A stretch of 16,408 bases of DNA, from the NCBI GenBank assembly GCA_007128275.1, contig SKXR01000051.1, positions 1 to 16,408 on the forward strand. Direction: 5' to 3'. Below are positions 1-6,125 of this stretch, in pieces. Position 1 is the stretch's first letter, and every line of letters starts with the position of its first letter. The position numbers and the translations under genes are program-made. The notes under the pieces are model-generated. The model was not told the origin of the DNA, did not search any database, and saw only the letters and a list, made by a program, of their open reading frames with translations. This stretch comes from Kiritimatiellia bacterium. Its GTDB lineage: Bacteria > Verrucomicrobiota > Kiritimatiellia > SLAD01.

Positions 1-199
1 CATACGAACCGCCGGGGAAGAACTTAATCGCCACTTTACGGCCCGTGGATTTCTTGATGGCGGAGAAGATGATGGCTTGGCCTCCGCGCGTGATTTCGCG
101 TTGGAGAATATAGCCTTCCAACTCCAGTTCCAGTTCATCCGAATGCGGGTCCGCCGGTTCGGCGTCATCCGGGAGATCGTCTGTGTGTTCGTCGTCCAT
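1..199 (-). CDS. Ser/Thr protein kinase, N-terminal fragment (cut by window edge)
   Basis: The reading frame starts at ATG 199-197 and runs off the left edge, so only the first 66 residues are visible. Residues 1-28 form a very acidic, Asp/Glu-rich leader with no hydrophobic segment, so this end is cytoplasmic. Residues 29-61 match the start of a Hanks-type (eukaryote-like) kinase domain: GYILQREITRGGQAIIF is the first beta strand plus the glycine-rich loop, and VAIKFF holds the ATP-binding lysine of subdomain II (K59). The loop is compact (TRGGQA) instead of the textbook GxGxxG, a variation seen in many bacterial kinases. A weak GGA upstream (AGCGGAACCTT-ATG) may be the ribosome site. The catalytic loop, any transmembrane segment and any sensor domain lie outside the window, so the substrate and role cannot be said. 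The family call is fairly secure despite the short length. Confidence 0.75.
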   Translation of the reverse strand, partial: MDDEHTDDLPDDAEPADPHSDELELELEGYILQREITRGGQAIIFSAIKKSTGRKVAIKFFPGGSY

Positions 200-262
200 A
201 AGGTTCCGCTATCGAATGGGTCACACTAATACCATGATGATCCCGCGGGTGCAAGAAGCGGC

Positions 263-311
263 GAATGCCGGATGCACATTCGGCATTCGGCATTCGAAAT
301 TCGGCATTCAG
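263..311. repeat. Inverted heptamer array (CATTCGG units)
   Basis: Seven consecutive 7-bp units fill exactly 49 bp. The first two read GAATGCC and GGATGCA. The next five are in the opposite orientation: CATTCGG, CATTCGG, CATTCGA, AATTCGG, CATTCAG. The switch of orientation makes a hairpin-capable palindrome around position 276. It lies between the kinase start and the 3' end of tRNA-His. It has the same period and an orientation switch like the larger array at 3709-3855, but a different unit. No function is shown. It could act as a transcript end structure for the tRNA or be a selfish repeat. Confidence 0.75.
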
Positions 312-322
312 AAGACGCCAAC

Positions 323-400
323 TGGGGTGAGTGACGGGACTTGAACCCGCGACTTCTAGGACCACAACCTAGCGCTCTAACCAACTGAGCTACACCCACC
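323..400 (-). tRNA. tRNA-His (anticodon GTG)
   Basis: On the minus strand the sequence folds into a full cloverleaf. The acceptor stem GTGGGTG pairs with CACTCAC, with an extra G-1 opposite C73, which is the histidine identity pair. The D arm is GCTC/GAGC. The anticodon stem CTAGG/CCTAG holds the loop TTGTGGT with anticodon GTG (plus-strand 363-365). The T arm is GCGGG-TTCAAGT-CCCGT. The 3' CCA is encoded (323-325). The overall sequence is close to the well-known E. coli tRNA-His pattern. Mature ends without CCA are 326-400. Confidence 0.97.
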
Positions 401-419
401 GCAATTGAGTTTCGCCCAT

Positions 420-448
420 TCTATACCATGGCCCGCTGCGTTGCGCAA
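420..448 (-). promoter_or_regulatory. Candidate promoter of tRNA-His
   Basis: Reading the minus strand, TTGCGC (448-443) and TATAGA (425-420) are separated by 17 bp, and the mature tRNA begins about 20 bp further on. An alternative -10 hexamer, TAGAAT, overlaps the first and matches the consensus at five of six bases with a 19-bp spacer. The -35 match is weak (TTG only). Spacing and position fit a sigma-70-like stable RNA promoter. Confidence 0.4.
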
Positions 449-476
449 GCGGAGATGAATCCAGCGAAAGATCTTC

Positions 477-530
477 CGTAGCCCCTGCTTTCAAGGGGAG
501 CAAAGCGCCGGTTGCAAACCGGCGCTACGG
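477..530. repeat. Palindromic intergenic element with GC-rich hairpin
   Basis: An outer pair CCGTAGC (477-483) / GCTACGG (524-530) encloses a perfect 10-bp stem, AGCGCCGGTT / AACCGGCGCT (504-513 / 517-526), with a 3-base centre. A smaller GCTTT/AAAGC stem lies to its left. The left part contains CTTTCAAGGGGAG (488-500), which occurs again, identical over 13 bases, at 5429-5441. This suggests a dispersed, structured repeat. It lies in the gene-free stretch between tRNA-His and pgpA. No coding signal is seen here. Confidence 0.6.
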
Positions 531-582
531 AGACGCGCGTGCAAGCGTCCATAATACAAGAAACTTCCGGGACACGACACTT

Positions 583-702
583 GAACCAATCCCAAAACCG
601 GCTCGACAGGAGTCTTGCCCTCCATGATGCGGGCAAAACGCCTTGGTTTCTTCTGGAGGGCGACGCTCCTGCGGAGCCGATTCCGGGTGTTGGGATAGGT
701 TC
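583..702. repeat. Large imperfect inverted repeat (~120 bp) next to pgpA
   Basis: The left arm 583-624 (GAACC...CCCTCCA) is repeated inverted at 654-702 (TGGAGGG...GGTTC). Long matching blocks include CCCTCCA/TGGAGGG, CAGGAG/CTCCTG and ATCCCAA/TTGGGAT; a few bases are extra in the right arm. The loop is about 29 bases. The right end touches the pgpA stop codon (702-704), so in the pgpA transcript this would fold as a large 3' hairpin. It lacks a clear T-run, so a classic intrinsic terminator is uncertain. It could be a MITE-like or REP-like element that now protects or ends the transcript. Confidence 0.6.
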
Positions 703-1214
703 TACCAGCCCAGCCACCGTGTCGCCACCCAGAACGCCGCCCAATTGGCGGCGAGGCTGTACAGGCTGGACGCAACGTCGTCGAGCGTGATGCCCGCACC
801 GCCGGGGATACGCTCGAACTGCCGCGCGGGCGGCAGCTTCAAGATGTCGAAGAAGCGGTTCGAGCAAAACGCCATCGGCAACAACCACCAATAGTCATAG
901 ATGTACGGCGTCAAGCCGATCAGGCAGAGCGGAAAGGTCAGGTACTCATCGGCTACAATGCGTCCGTCGTCTTTCTTCTGAAACACCTGCTCCGCGATGC
1001 CGCAGAGCGGGATCGCGATCAAGACGAGTCCCACGCTCATCAGGATGTACCGGGCCAGGCCCAACTCCAGTGCGGTCATGCCGAGGACGATGACCACGCC
1101 CCAGAGACTGCCCACGGTCCCGGACGCAAACGGGCTGTAACCCAATCCCAATCCGGCGGCGATACATGCGACCGCCCGCTTCACGGGGCCGGCTTGTGTG
1201 CGTTCTTCATTCAT
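702..1214 (-). CDS. pgpA: Phosphatidylglycerophosphatase A (PgpA)
   Basis: A 170-residue membrane protein of the PgpA family, which removes the phosphate from phosphatidylglycerophosphate to give phosphatidylglycerol at the inner membrane. Family signatures are visible: GLGLGYSPFASGTVGS (21-36), the acidic DDGRIVADE (82-90), RFFDILKLPPA (120-130) and PGGAGITLDDV (137-147). The last three contain the acidic residues expected to bind Mg2+. Hydrophobic stretches at about 35-50, 56-74, 92-115 and 150-168 fit its membrane location. The length is normal for the family. ATG 1214-1212 overlaps the upstream stop codon (ATGA) and is preceded by AAGGAAA, so it is likely translationally coupled as the last gene of the pyrK-pyrD operon. 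A longer open frame continues upstream but only overlaps the previous gene. Confidence 0.9.
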   Translation of the reverse strand: MNEERTQAGPVKRAVACIAAGLGLGYSPFASGTVGSLWGVVIVLGMTALELGLARYILMSVGLVLIAIPLCGIAEQVFQKKDDGRIVADEYLTFPLCLIGLTPYIYDYWWLLPMAFCSNRFFDILKLPPARQFERIPGGAGITLDDVASSLYSLAANWAAFWVATRWLGW

Positions 1215-2800
1215 TCGTTGTTGTTTCCTTTCTCGCCCAAAGCGAATCGCAAACTTAACCAGCCTTCCTCTTGGTTCAACCACAGCGACACCCCGCCCAT
1301 CGGTTCCAGCGTGTCGATCCACGCGCGGATTTCGTTCAAGCGTTGACGCGTCTCCCGCGATCCCTGCGGATCGTCGAACAACAATTTGACGGAATACGCC
1401 GAGAGCGCCAGCCGCAATGTGCGCGCGCCCCCGCGGACATCGAGATAGCCGAACGCCGCGGCGTTGCCTTCCCGGACGTCCTGCTGCCATCCGCCTTCAT
1501 CGGCTTCAAAAATCGCTTCGGGACGATCGTAACGGCCGAGGATTTGCATGAGCGGAAAGGTATGCGTGGAAACGACCAGCCAGCCGTCCACCAACGAGAA
1601 AGCCATGCGCTCGCGAAAACGGAATGCGGCGTAGGGGGTGTTGGCGGTGCTTTCAACCACATAGACCGGCCGGTTGTCGACGCGCGTTTCGGTGGTGACG
1701 AGTCCCCACCGGAAAGCCGCGTTCAGGCGATCCAGCAAGGCGCGCATCCGAGCCAGCGCTTCCGTCTCGTCCACCACCGGCCACGCGGCCATGACCGCGG
1801 GCACGGATATGCCGGCCATGGTGCCCGCATACTCGCCGCCCGTGGCGGCGAGCAGAAGCAACCCTTCCATATCCGTTTCGTACAACCCTTGTATCACCGA
1901 CTGCAAGAGGAACGGCAATTCGTTTAACCACAGCGCATAGCCCGCTTCCGGATTCATGCCAACCACCATGAACGGCACCCCGCCGAACAGGCGCGATGGC
2001 ACCTCGATATCCATCGTTCGCATGGCCGGCAAGGCGCCCGGCTCCCGGCGGCACAACGCCCCGCGAATGCCCTGAGGATCCACCTGCTCAAGGCCGAAGA
2101 AGTAGGCCGCCTCCTCGCCCCGTTCGTTCCGTCCAAGAAACCAGCCGCGATCCGGGTTCGTTGCACGGGCACACGGCGCCGCGTCCCACGCGCCTTCGCG
2201 CGCCAAGGCATGGCCTGGAGCAATCCCGTCATACACATCCAACACATAACTCACCGCATGGGGGTCTCTGGAAAACACACCGATCAACATGCCTTCCACG
2301 ACGCTGACGGAAAGGTGATCCTCGTTCTCGTCCCCTGTGTCCGCCAGCCAGTAATCGCCACCCACATGACGGCGGATATGCTCGAGGCCGCCGAGTTTCC
2401 CGCGCGCCGCCAGCCATCGCAAGCGTGTGCTTTCGCCTCCGATCCAACCGACCAACACCCAGGCGGGCTCCCGGCGCGGCCCCAACGCGGGCACATGGAC
2501 AATCAACAAATCGCGGGCAAGCAGTTTATCCAACCAGACGCGGGTCGCCGGATCGTCAGTCCACTCCCCCAATTCGTCCAGGTCCAAACCAATGGATGTG
2601 AGTAACGCGCGCGCCAGCGGGCTGGCCAGGAATTCGTCCCAGCGGTCAGCGAGCTTGTGGTGGTGACTCACAAAGACGGCGTTCGAAGGGATCACCCGAT
2701 AGAGGTCGGACGGCCGATACGGCACGTAGAAGAACCAGCCGATTGTCAGCACCGCAAACACGACCAAGAGGCCCCAGAATATCATTCGTCTTTTTTTCAC
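1211..2800 (-). CDS. Membrane-anchored hypothetical protein (529 aa)
   Basis: I do not recognise a named family. The chosen GTG start (2800-2798) overlaps the pyrD stop as GTGA. It gives a basic start (KKRR) followed by one hydrophobic helix at about 7-26 (MIFWGLLVVFAVLTIGWFFY), then about 500 soluble residues. This is a signal-anchor layout with the bulk of the protein outside the cytoplasm. The body begins 'YRPSDLYRVIPSNAVFVSHH', reminiscent of the 'P.da..f.....' openings of uncharacterised bacterial proteins that contain repeated mixed alpha/beta modules, but I cannot assign it. No catalytic motif or metal-binding cluster is evident, and there are few cysteines. A downstream ATG at 2785 would lose the basic segment. 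The 3' end overlaps pgpA by 4 bp, so it is made together with a phospholipid enzyme and a pyrimidine enzyme. A role in the cell envelope is only a guess. Confidence 0.75.
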   Translation of the reverse strand: MKKRRMIFWGLLVVFAVLTIGWFFYVPYRPSDLYRVIPSNAVFVSHHHKLADRWDEFLASPLARALLTSIGLDLDELGEWTDDPATRVWLDKLLARDLLIVHVPALGPRREPAWVLVGWIGGESTRLRWLAARGKLGGLEHIRRHVGGDYWLADTGDENEDHLSVSVVEGMLIGVFSRDPHAVSYVLDVYDGIAPGHALAREGAWDAAPCARATNPDRGWFLGRNERGEEAAYFFGLEQVDPQGIRGALCRREPGALPAMRTMDIEVPSRLFGGVPFMVVGMNPEAGYALWLNELPFLLQSVIQGLYETDMEGLLLLAATGGEYAGTMAGISVPAVMAAWPVVDETEALARMRALLDRLNAAFRWGLVTTETRVDNRPVYVVESTANTPYAAFRFRERMAFSLVDGWLVVSTHTFPLMQILGRYDRPEAIFEADEGGWQQDVREGNAAAFGYLDVRGGARTLRLALSAYSVKLLFDDPQGSRETRQRLNEIRAWIDTLEPMGGVSLWLNQEEGWLSLRFALGEKGNNNE

Positions 2801-3708
2801 AATAACACCGTCCCTACCAACTCCCCTACCGATGACAGGCCGTGCCGATCGAGGTATTCGGCGATCCCGTCCGTCACCTCCAACGCCGTCGCCGGATGGG
2901 TGAACGACGCGGTGCCCACCGCCACGGCCGATGCGCCGACCATCAGAAATTCCAGTGCGTCCTCGGCCTTGGTGATGCCGCCGATGCCGACCACGGGGAT
3001 GTTGACCACCCCGGCCGCTTCCCACACCAACCGAACCGCCACACTATGAATGCCCGGACCCGTCAACCCGCCGGTCACGTTCGCCAAACGCGGTTTCCGC
3101 GTTTTGACATCCACCGCCATGGCGGGCACGGAATTGATCAACGAAATGCCGTCCGCTCCGGCGTCTTCCGCGGCGCGCGCGAACACTTTGATGTCGGACA
3201 CGTTCGGCGCCAATTTAGGGATCACCGTGAGTTGCGTCGCACCGCGCACCCCGTCCACCACGCGGCGAAACATGTCCAGATCCGTCCCGAACAGGGCGCT
3301 GCCTTCTTTAATATTCGGACACGAGACGTTAACCTCCAAGGCGTGCACGCCGTCCACGTGATCAAAGCGGCGCGCCACCTCCACATATTCCTCAACGGTC
3401 TTGCCCCAGATATTGACGATGACCGGCACATCGTACTGCCGCAGAAACGGCATGTACTGCTCCACAAACCCGTCCACGCCGGGATTCGGGAGGCCGATCG
3501 CGTTGATCAAGCCGCTGGCCACCTCCACCGTGCGCGGGGTTTCGTTGCCCTTCGTCGGATGCAACGCAATCCCCTTGACCACGATGGCGCCGAGCTTGTT
3601 GAGATCCACCAGCTCGGCATATTCGGGACCGTACCCGAACGTCCCCGACGCCACCATGACGGGGGTCTTCATGTGGAGGGTTCCGATTTGTACGCTTAGA
3701 TCAGACAT
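2797..3708 (-). CDS. pyrD: Dihydroorotate dehydrogenase, class 1B catalytic subunit
   Basis: A 303-residue FMN enzyme that oxidises dihydroorotate to orotate, the fourth step of UMP synthesis. Class 1B features are clear: VVKGIALHP (43-51) with the FMN-contacting lysine, GLINAIGLPNPG (66-77), and NVSCPN (127-132), where C130 is the catalytic base (serine in class 2 enzymes). LAPNVSDI (166-173), GGLTGPGI (213-220) and GIGGI (241-245) are FMN-phosphate region motifs. The length matches the family. The partner subunit PyrK is encoded just upstream, which supports class 1B with NAD+ as acceptor. The ATG is preceded directly by a tandem heptamer array and has no visible Shine-Dalgarno sequence. 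The stop overlaps the GTG of the next gene. Confidence 0.95.
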   Translation of the reverse strand: MSDLSVQIGTLHMKTPVMVASGTFGYGPEYAELVDLNKLGAIVVKGIALHPTKGNETPRTVEVASGLINAIGLPNPGVDGFVEQYMPFLRQYDVPVIVNIWGKTVEEYVEVARRFDHVDGVHALEVNVSCPNIKEGSALFGTDLDMFRRVVDGVRGATQLTVIPKLAPNVSDIKVFARAAEDAGADGISLINSVPAMAVDVKTRKPRLANVTGGLTGPGIHSVAVRLVWEAAGVVNIPVVGIGGITKAEDALEFLMVGASAVAVGTASFTHPATALEVTDGIAEYLDRHGLSSVGELVGTVLL

Positions 3709-3855
3709 GGGTTTTGGGTGCTGGGTTCTGGGTCTTAGGTTTTAGGTTTTAGGTTTTGGGTTTTGGGTTTTGGGTTTTGGGTTTTGGGTTTTGGGTTTTG
3801 GGTTTTGGGTTTTCATCTTGCCCAACAACCTAAAACCCAAAACCTACAACCTCTC
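3709..3855. repeat. Tandem heptamer array (GGGTTTT), with inverted arm
   Basis: Fifteen contiguous 7-bp units fill 3709-3813: GGGTTTT, GGGTGCT, GGGTTCT, GGGTCTT, three AGGTTTT, then eight perfect GGGTTTT. A 7-base spacer (CATCTTG) follows. About five units in the opposite orientation come next (CCCAACA, ACCTAAA, ACCCAAA, ACCTACA, ACCTCTC; 3821-3855). The whole element is 147 bp, 21 times 7. It occupies most of the pyrK-pyrD gap, begins at the base next to the pyrD start codon, and can fold back on itself. The plus strand, which is the template here, has runs of three G every 7 bases and fits a G-quadruplex pattern. The unit count looks prone to slippage. The repeats resemble the heptanucleotide STRR repeats known from cyanobacteria only in period. 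Confidence 0.9.
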
Positions 3856-3883
3856 TTCTTACGCCTCCGAGCGTGTACTGATT

Positions 3884-4684
3884 TCATCCGGCTTCTTCCA
3901 TCTCCCAGCAAATTTCGCGGCATTCAAATACGGGCCCCTCCTTGCAGGACCGTTTCCACGCCCAGCCACCCTCCTCGGAGCGCACTTTCAGGACGCAGGT
4001 CAAACAGGCGCCCACCCCGCAGCCCATATTCCGGTCCACGGACACCCACGCCCGCCAATCGCGTTCCATGGCGCGGCGCGCCACGGCGTGCAGCATGCCG
4101 TTCGGACCGCAGGCATACGCCTCTACCGGTTCAGCGTCGGCGTCCCGCGCCGTCCACCACGCGTCGATGACTCCGGTGATAATGCCACGTTCGCCCCGGG
4201 TACCGTCTTCCGTGGAAATCCGCACCTCCCACCCCAGCGCCTCAAACTCGTCCACGCACAAGATGTCCGACGCCGATTGTCCCCCGAAAAAGGCCACGCC
4301 TTGCACGGGCAATGCGCGTGCCAGCAGGTAGAGCGCGGCCATCCCGTATCCGCCCGCCACGAGAATCGGGTAACGCCCCGTGGACAAGCCCGGATAGCCG
4401 TTGCCCAACGGGCCGATCAGGCTTAACTGATCACCGGGCCGCAGGTACGTCATCGTGCGCGTCCCTTTGCCGACGCCCTTGTACAGGATTTGCAACACGG
4501 GCCCATCCGCCTTGTACACACTGAACGGACGACGCAACAGCGCCTCCTCCATATGCGGAACGAGCACATGCACGAACTGGCCGGGCCGGACATGCGGCGC
4601 GATGCCCGGCGCATCCAGCCAGAGCAGACGATAGCCGCCCTGTACTTCGTCCTGATGAACAACTTTTACGGTTTCGCATTGCAT
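3884..4684 (-). CDS. pyrK: Dihydroorotate dehydrogenase electron transfer subunit
   Basis: A 266-residue flavin/iron-sulphur protein that passes electrons from PyrD to NAD+. The N-terminal ferredoxin-reductase-like FAD domain shows RRPFSVY (51-57), the FAD-binding signature, and GQF at 35-37. The NAD-binding half starts with LVAGGYGMAALY (108-119) and includes ACGPNGML (191-198). The C-terminus carries the [2Fe-2S] ligands C222, C227, C230 and C247 in the spacing typical of PyrK (MGCGVGACLTC...RSC). The length is normal. It is the first gene of the minus-strand operon, and its partner pyrD follows after 175 bp of mostly repeat DNA. No strong Shine-Dalgarno sequence is seen before ATG 4684. 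GGYGM replaces the more usual GGGIG, a mild variation. Confidence 0.94.
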   Translation of the reverse strand: MQCETVKVVHQDEVQGGYRLLWLDAPGIAPHVRPGQFVHVLVPHMEEALLRRPFSVYKADGPVLQILYKGVGKGTRTMTYLRPGDQLSLIGPLGNGYPGLSTGRYPILVAGGYGMAALYLLARALPVQGVAFFGGQSASDILCVDEFEALGWEVRISTEDGTRGERGIITGVIDAWWTARDADAEPVEAYACGPNGMLHAVARRAMERDWRAWVSVDRNMGCGVGACLTCVLKVRSEEGGWAWKRSCKEGPVFECREICWEMEEAG

Positions 4685-4732
4685 GGTGAAAAAAGTCCCG
4701 CGAGTGTGCTCAGTTTCATGGCGTTGGTCAAA

Positions 4733-4758
4733 TCAGATCAATGCCTAATTCGATCTGA
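4733..4758. promoter_or_regulatory. Inverted repeat TCAGATC...GATCTGA upstream of pyrK
   Basis: A perfect 7-bp inverted repeat (4733-4739 / 4752-4758) with a 12-base spacer lies about 50-75 bp upstream of the pyrK start. The half-site, extended to ATCAGATCA, occurs again at 4840-4848 in the same divergent region. Spacing and repetition fit an operator for a dimeric regulator shared by pyrK and the divergent gene at 4933, but no regulator is identified. Confidence 0.3.
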
Positions 4759-4767
4759 CACATTAAC

Positions 4768-4809
4768 CAACCCACCCCGGCCCCGCCCAGGCGCGGGGAC
4801 GGCGGGTTG
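4768..4809. other. GC-rich imperfect hairpin in the divergent pyrK/ykgJ-like intergenic region
   Basis: The arms CAACCC...CCCCGC (4768-4786) and GCGGGG...GGGTTG (4793-4809) pair with one extra base on the left side and a few mismatches. No T-run follows on either strand, so it does not look like an intrinsic terminator, and it lies upstream of both flanking genes. It may be a leader structure or a relic of a dispersed palindrome. Confidence 0.45.
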
Positions 4810-4874
4810 ATTGTGTACTGATGATGAGTAGTGCATGGGATCAGATCATCCGAACACGAACGGCGGACTTTTTA

Positions 4875-4905
4875 TTGTGGCATCCCCTCTCTCATCGTGT
4901 ATACA
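4875..4905 (+). promoter_or_regulatory. Weak candidate promoter for the YkgJ-like gene
   Basis: TTGTGG (4875-4880) and TATACA (4900-4905) are 19 bp apart, about 30 bp before the start codon at 4933. The -10 lies inside a 10-bp palindrome, GTGTATACAC (4897-4906), which could itself be an operator. The spacer is longer than ideal. Confidence 0.25.
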
Positions 4906-4932
4906 CAATGGACAGCGCGGAGGTTGAAATCA

Positions 4933-5346
4933 ATGGGACGCATCAAGAATCCGAAGAAGTACAAGTCACTGCCCTGCTTTGAATGCGGGGCCAAGTGTTG
5001 CCGTTACGTGGCGGTGGAAATCGATACGCCGAAGACGAAGAGGGAATTCGACGACATTCGTTGGTATCTGCTTCACGAAAACATCTACGTGTTTCTGGAT
5101 CACGACGACGCGTGGCACATCGAGTTCCAAACCCGCTGCCGCTCGCTGGCGGACGACCACAGCTGTATCCAGTACGAAACGCGCCCGCAAATCTGCCGGG
5201 ACCATGGCTGGCCCGTCGGCTCGTGTGAATTTTTCGATTCCCCCTACAAGGTCCGCTTCAAGACCCCGGAAGAATACGAACGGTATATGGACCGGAAGAA
5301 AATCGATTGGCGCTATAAGCGGCGGCCACGGACCGCCAAGCGTTAA
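4933..5346 (+). CDS. YkgJ-family cysteine-cluster protein
   Basis: A 137-residue small soluble protein with the cysteine pattern of the YkgJ (putative zinc- or iron-chelating) family. It has C15xxC18xxxC22C23 at the start, then C69, C78, C88 (in YETRPQICR, the characteristic RPxxCR) and C98. The C-terminus is basic (RRPRTAKR). The family is widespread and its function is not established; metal binding through the cysteines is the usual proposal. The start at 4933 was chosen because GGAGG (4917-4921) lies at good spacing and the family similarity begins here; an in-frame ATG at 4831 would add 34 residues with no family similarity. It is divergent from pyrK and separated from the next plus-strand gene by 248 bp, so it is probably its own transcript. 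Confidence 0.85.
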   Translation: MGRIKNPKKYKSLPCFECGAKCCRYVAVEIDTPKTKREFDDIRWYLLHENIYVFLDHDDAWHIEFQTRCRSLADDHSCIQYETRPQICRDHGWPVGSCEFFDSPYKVRFKTPEEYERYMDRKKIDWRYKRRPRTAKR

Positions 5347-5409
5347 GGCGTGCGGGGCGGCCTCGGCGTTCCCGGCCATGCCATCATTGTATTGTATTGT
5401 TGCGTCGAA

Positions 5410-5441
5410 CGGGCATAATGCCCGCTGACTTTCAAGGGGAG
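5410..5441. repeat. Short palindrome plus second copy of the 13-base shared element
   Basis: CGGGCAT-A-ATGCCCG (5410-5424) is a near-perfect palindrome. It is followed after four bases by CTTTCAAGGGGAG (5429-5441), identical to 488-500. It lies in the 248-bp gap between the YkgJ-like gene and the GNAT gene. The palindrome could be a weak terminator, but no T-run follows. The rest of this gap (5442-5594) shows no gene or clear promoter. Confidence 0.45.
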
Positions 5442-5594
5442 GGGTCCCGAGACGTCACTGTTTCGCGCCACGATGTTTGGGTAGACGAAATGGGCAGCGG
5501 ATGAAACGCTTGTGCAAGACAGAGAGGACACGGAGGTACGGCTTAGCAATGAACCTGCTCCCATATTCTGGGGCGGTGGTACCTGCAAACACCT

Positions 5595-6125
5595 ATGACA
5601 GCAGATGCCTATAAGAACGAGGACCGCCAAGCGGATCCCGCACACGTCACCACCCGCGAAGAGGCCGAAGCGGTCACTGAGTTCCTGCTGAAGCCGGGCC
5701 TGTTCGGCACCCCGCTGACTCCCGGCGAGACTGCGCTGTTTCGCGAACTTCCCCTCGCCTCCGTCGGACACCCGCACGACACGTGCTGGTACTTCCGCAA
5801 CGGGGACGACCGGCTCTGTGCAGTCCTCGGCATGCGCCATCATCACAATCACACCGGCATCTATGAAGTTTACGCCTTCGCCGTGGATCCATCGAGCCGC
5901 TACCAAGGATTCGGGCGCCGCTTGCTGACGTGCGGCTTGCAATACATCGCTTCCGTCCAAGGGCGCGGCATGATCGTCGACACGTCCGCGCATCCCTCGT
6001 ACGCGCCCATGCACAAGCTGTTGGACTCGCTGAAGTTCGCGCTCGTCGGGCGCTTTCCCGATTTTTACTATGCCGGCGAAGACACGCTGTGGTACTATCA
6101 TGCGGTTAATTCGGGGGGCTCGTGA
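5595..6125 (+). CDS. GNAT-family N-acetyltransferase
   Basis: A 176-residue acyltransferase of the GNAT fold, which moves an acetyl group from acetyl-CoA to an amine of an unknown substrate. The acetyl-CoA binding motif A is clear: YAFAVDPSSRYQGFGRRLL (93-111), with QGFGRR forming the pyrophosphate loop. The C-terminal part has the usual 'HPSYAPMHKLLDSLKFALVG' helix and strand (133-152) followed by an aromatic-rich 'FYYAGEDTLWYY' end. A His-rich patch, RHHHNH, is at 81-86. The first 30 residues are variable. The stop codon overlaps the GTG of the next gene (GTGA), so it is very probably the first gene of an operon with the sensor-MFS protein and the SpoIIE-type phosphatase. Only a weak G-rich ribosome site precedes the ATG. 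It may modify the signalling proteins or make a ligand, but this is inference. Confidence 0.85.
   Translation: MTADAYKNEDRQADPAHVTTREEAEAVTEFLLKPGLFGTPLTPGETALFRELPLASVGHPHDTCWYFRNGDDRLCAVLGMRHHHNHTGIYEVYAFAVDPSSRYQGFGRRLLTCGLQYIASVQGRGMIVDTSAHPSYAPMHKLLDSLKFALVGRFPDFYYAGEDTLWYYHAVNSGGS

Noticed and set aside
421..894. Several open frames on both strands between tRNA-His and pgpA
   Set aside because: They have no family similarity, no ribosome sites and run through palindromic repeats or overlap pgpA.
702..1490. Longer open frame extending pgpA upstream to 1490
   Set aside because: The added N-terminus overlaps the preceding gene in another frame and lacks family similarity; the ATGA overlap at 1214 with AAGGAAA upstream fits PgpA length.
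2801..3025. Upstream extension of the 529-aa hypothetical protein into pyrD
   Set aside because: The extension lies inside the pyrD coding region and is Gly/Arg-rich shadow sequence; the GTG at 2800 gives a proper basic start and signal anchor.
3709..3855. CRISPR array or telomere
   Set aside because: Units are 7 bp with no spacers, so not CRISPR. The G-rich heptamers look telomere-like but are internal, flanked by an operon, and inverted.
3763..4426. Open frames starting MGFGFWVLGFGFWVLGF across the heptamer array
   Set aside because: The periodic peptide is only the translation of the 7-bp repeat, and the rest is antisense to pyrK.
4831..4932. Earlier ATG for the YkgJ-family gene at 4831
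   Set aside because: The extra 34 residues lack family similarity and GGAGG sits before ATG 4933.
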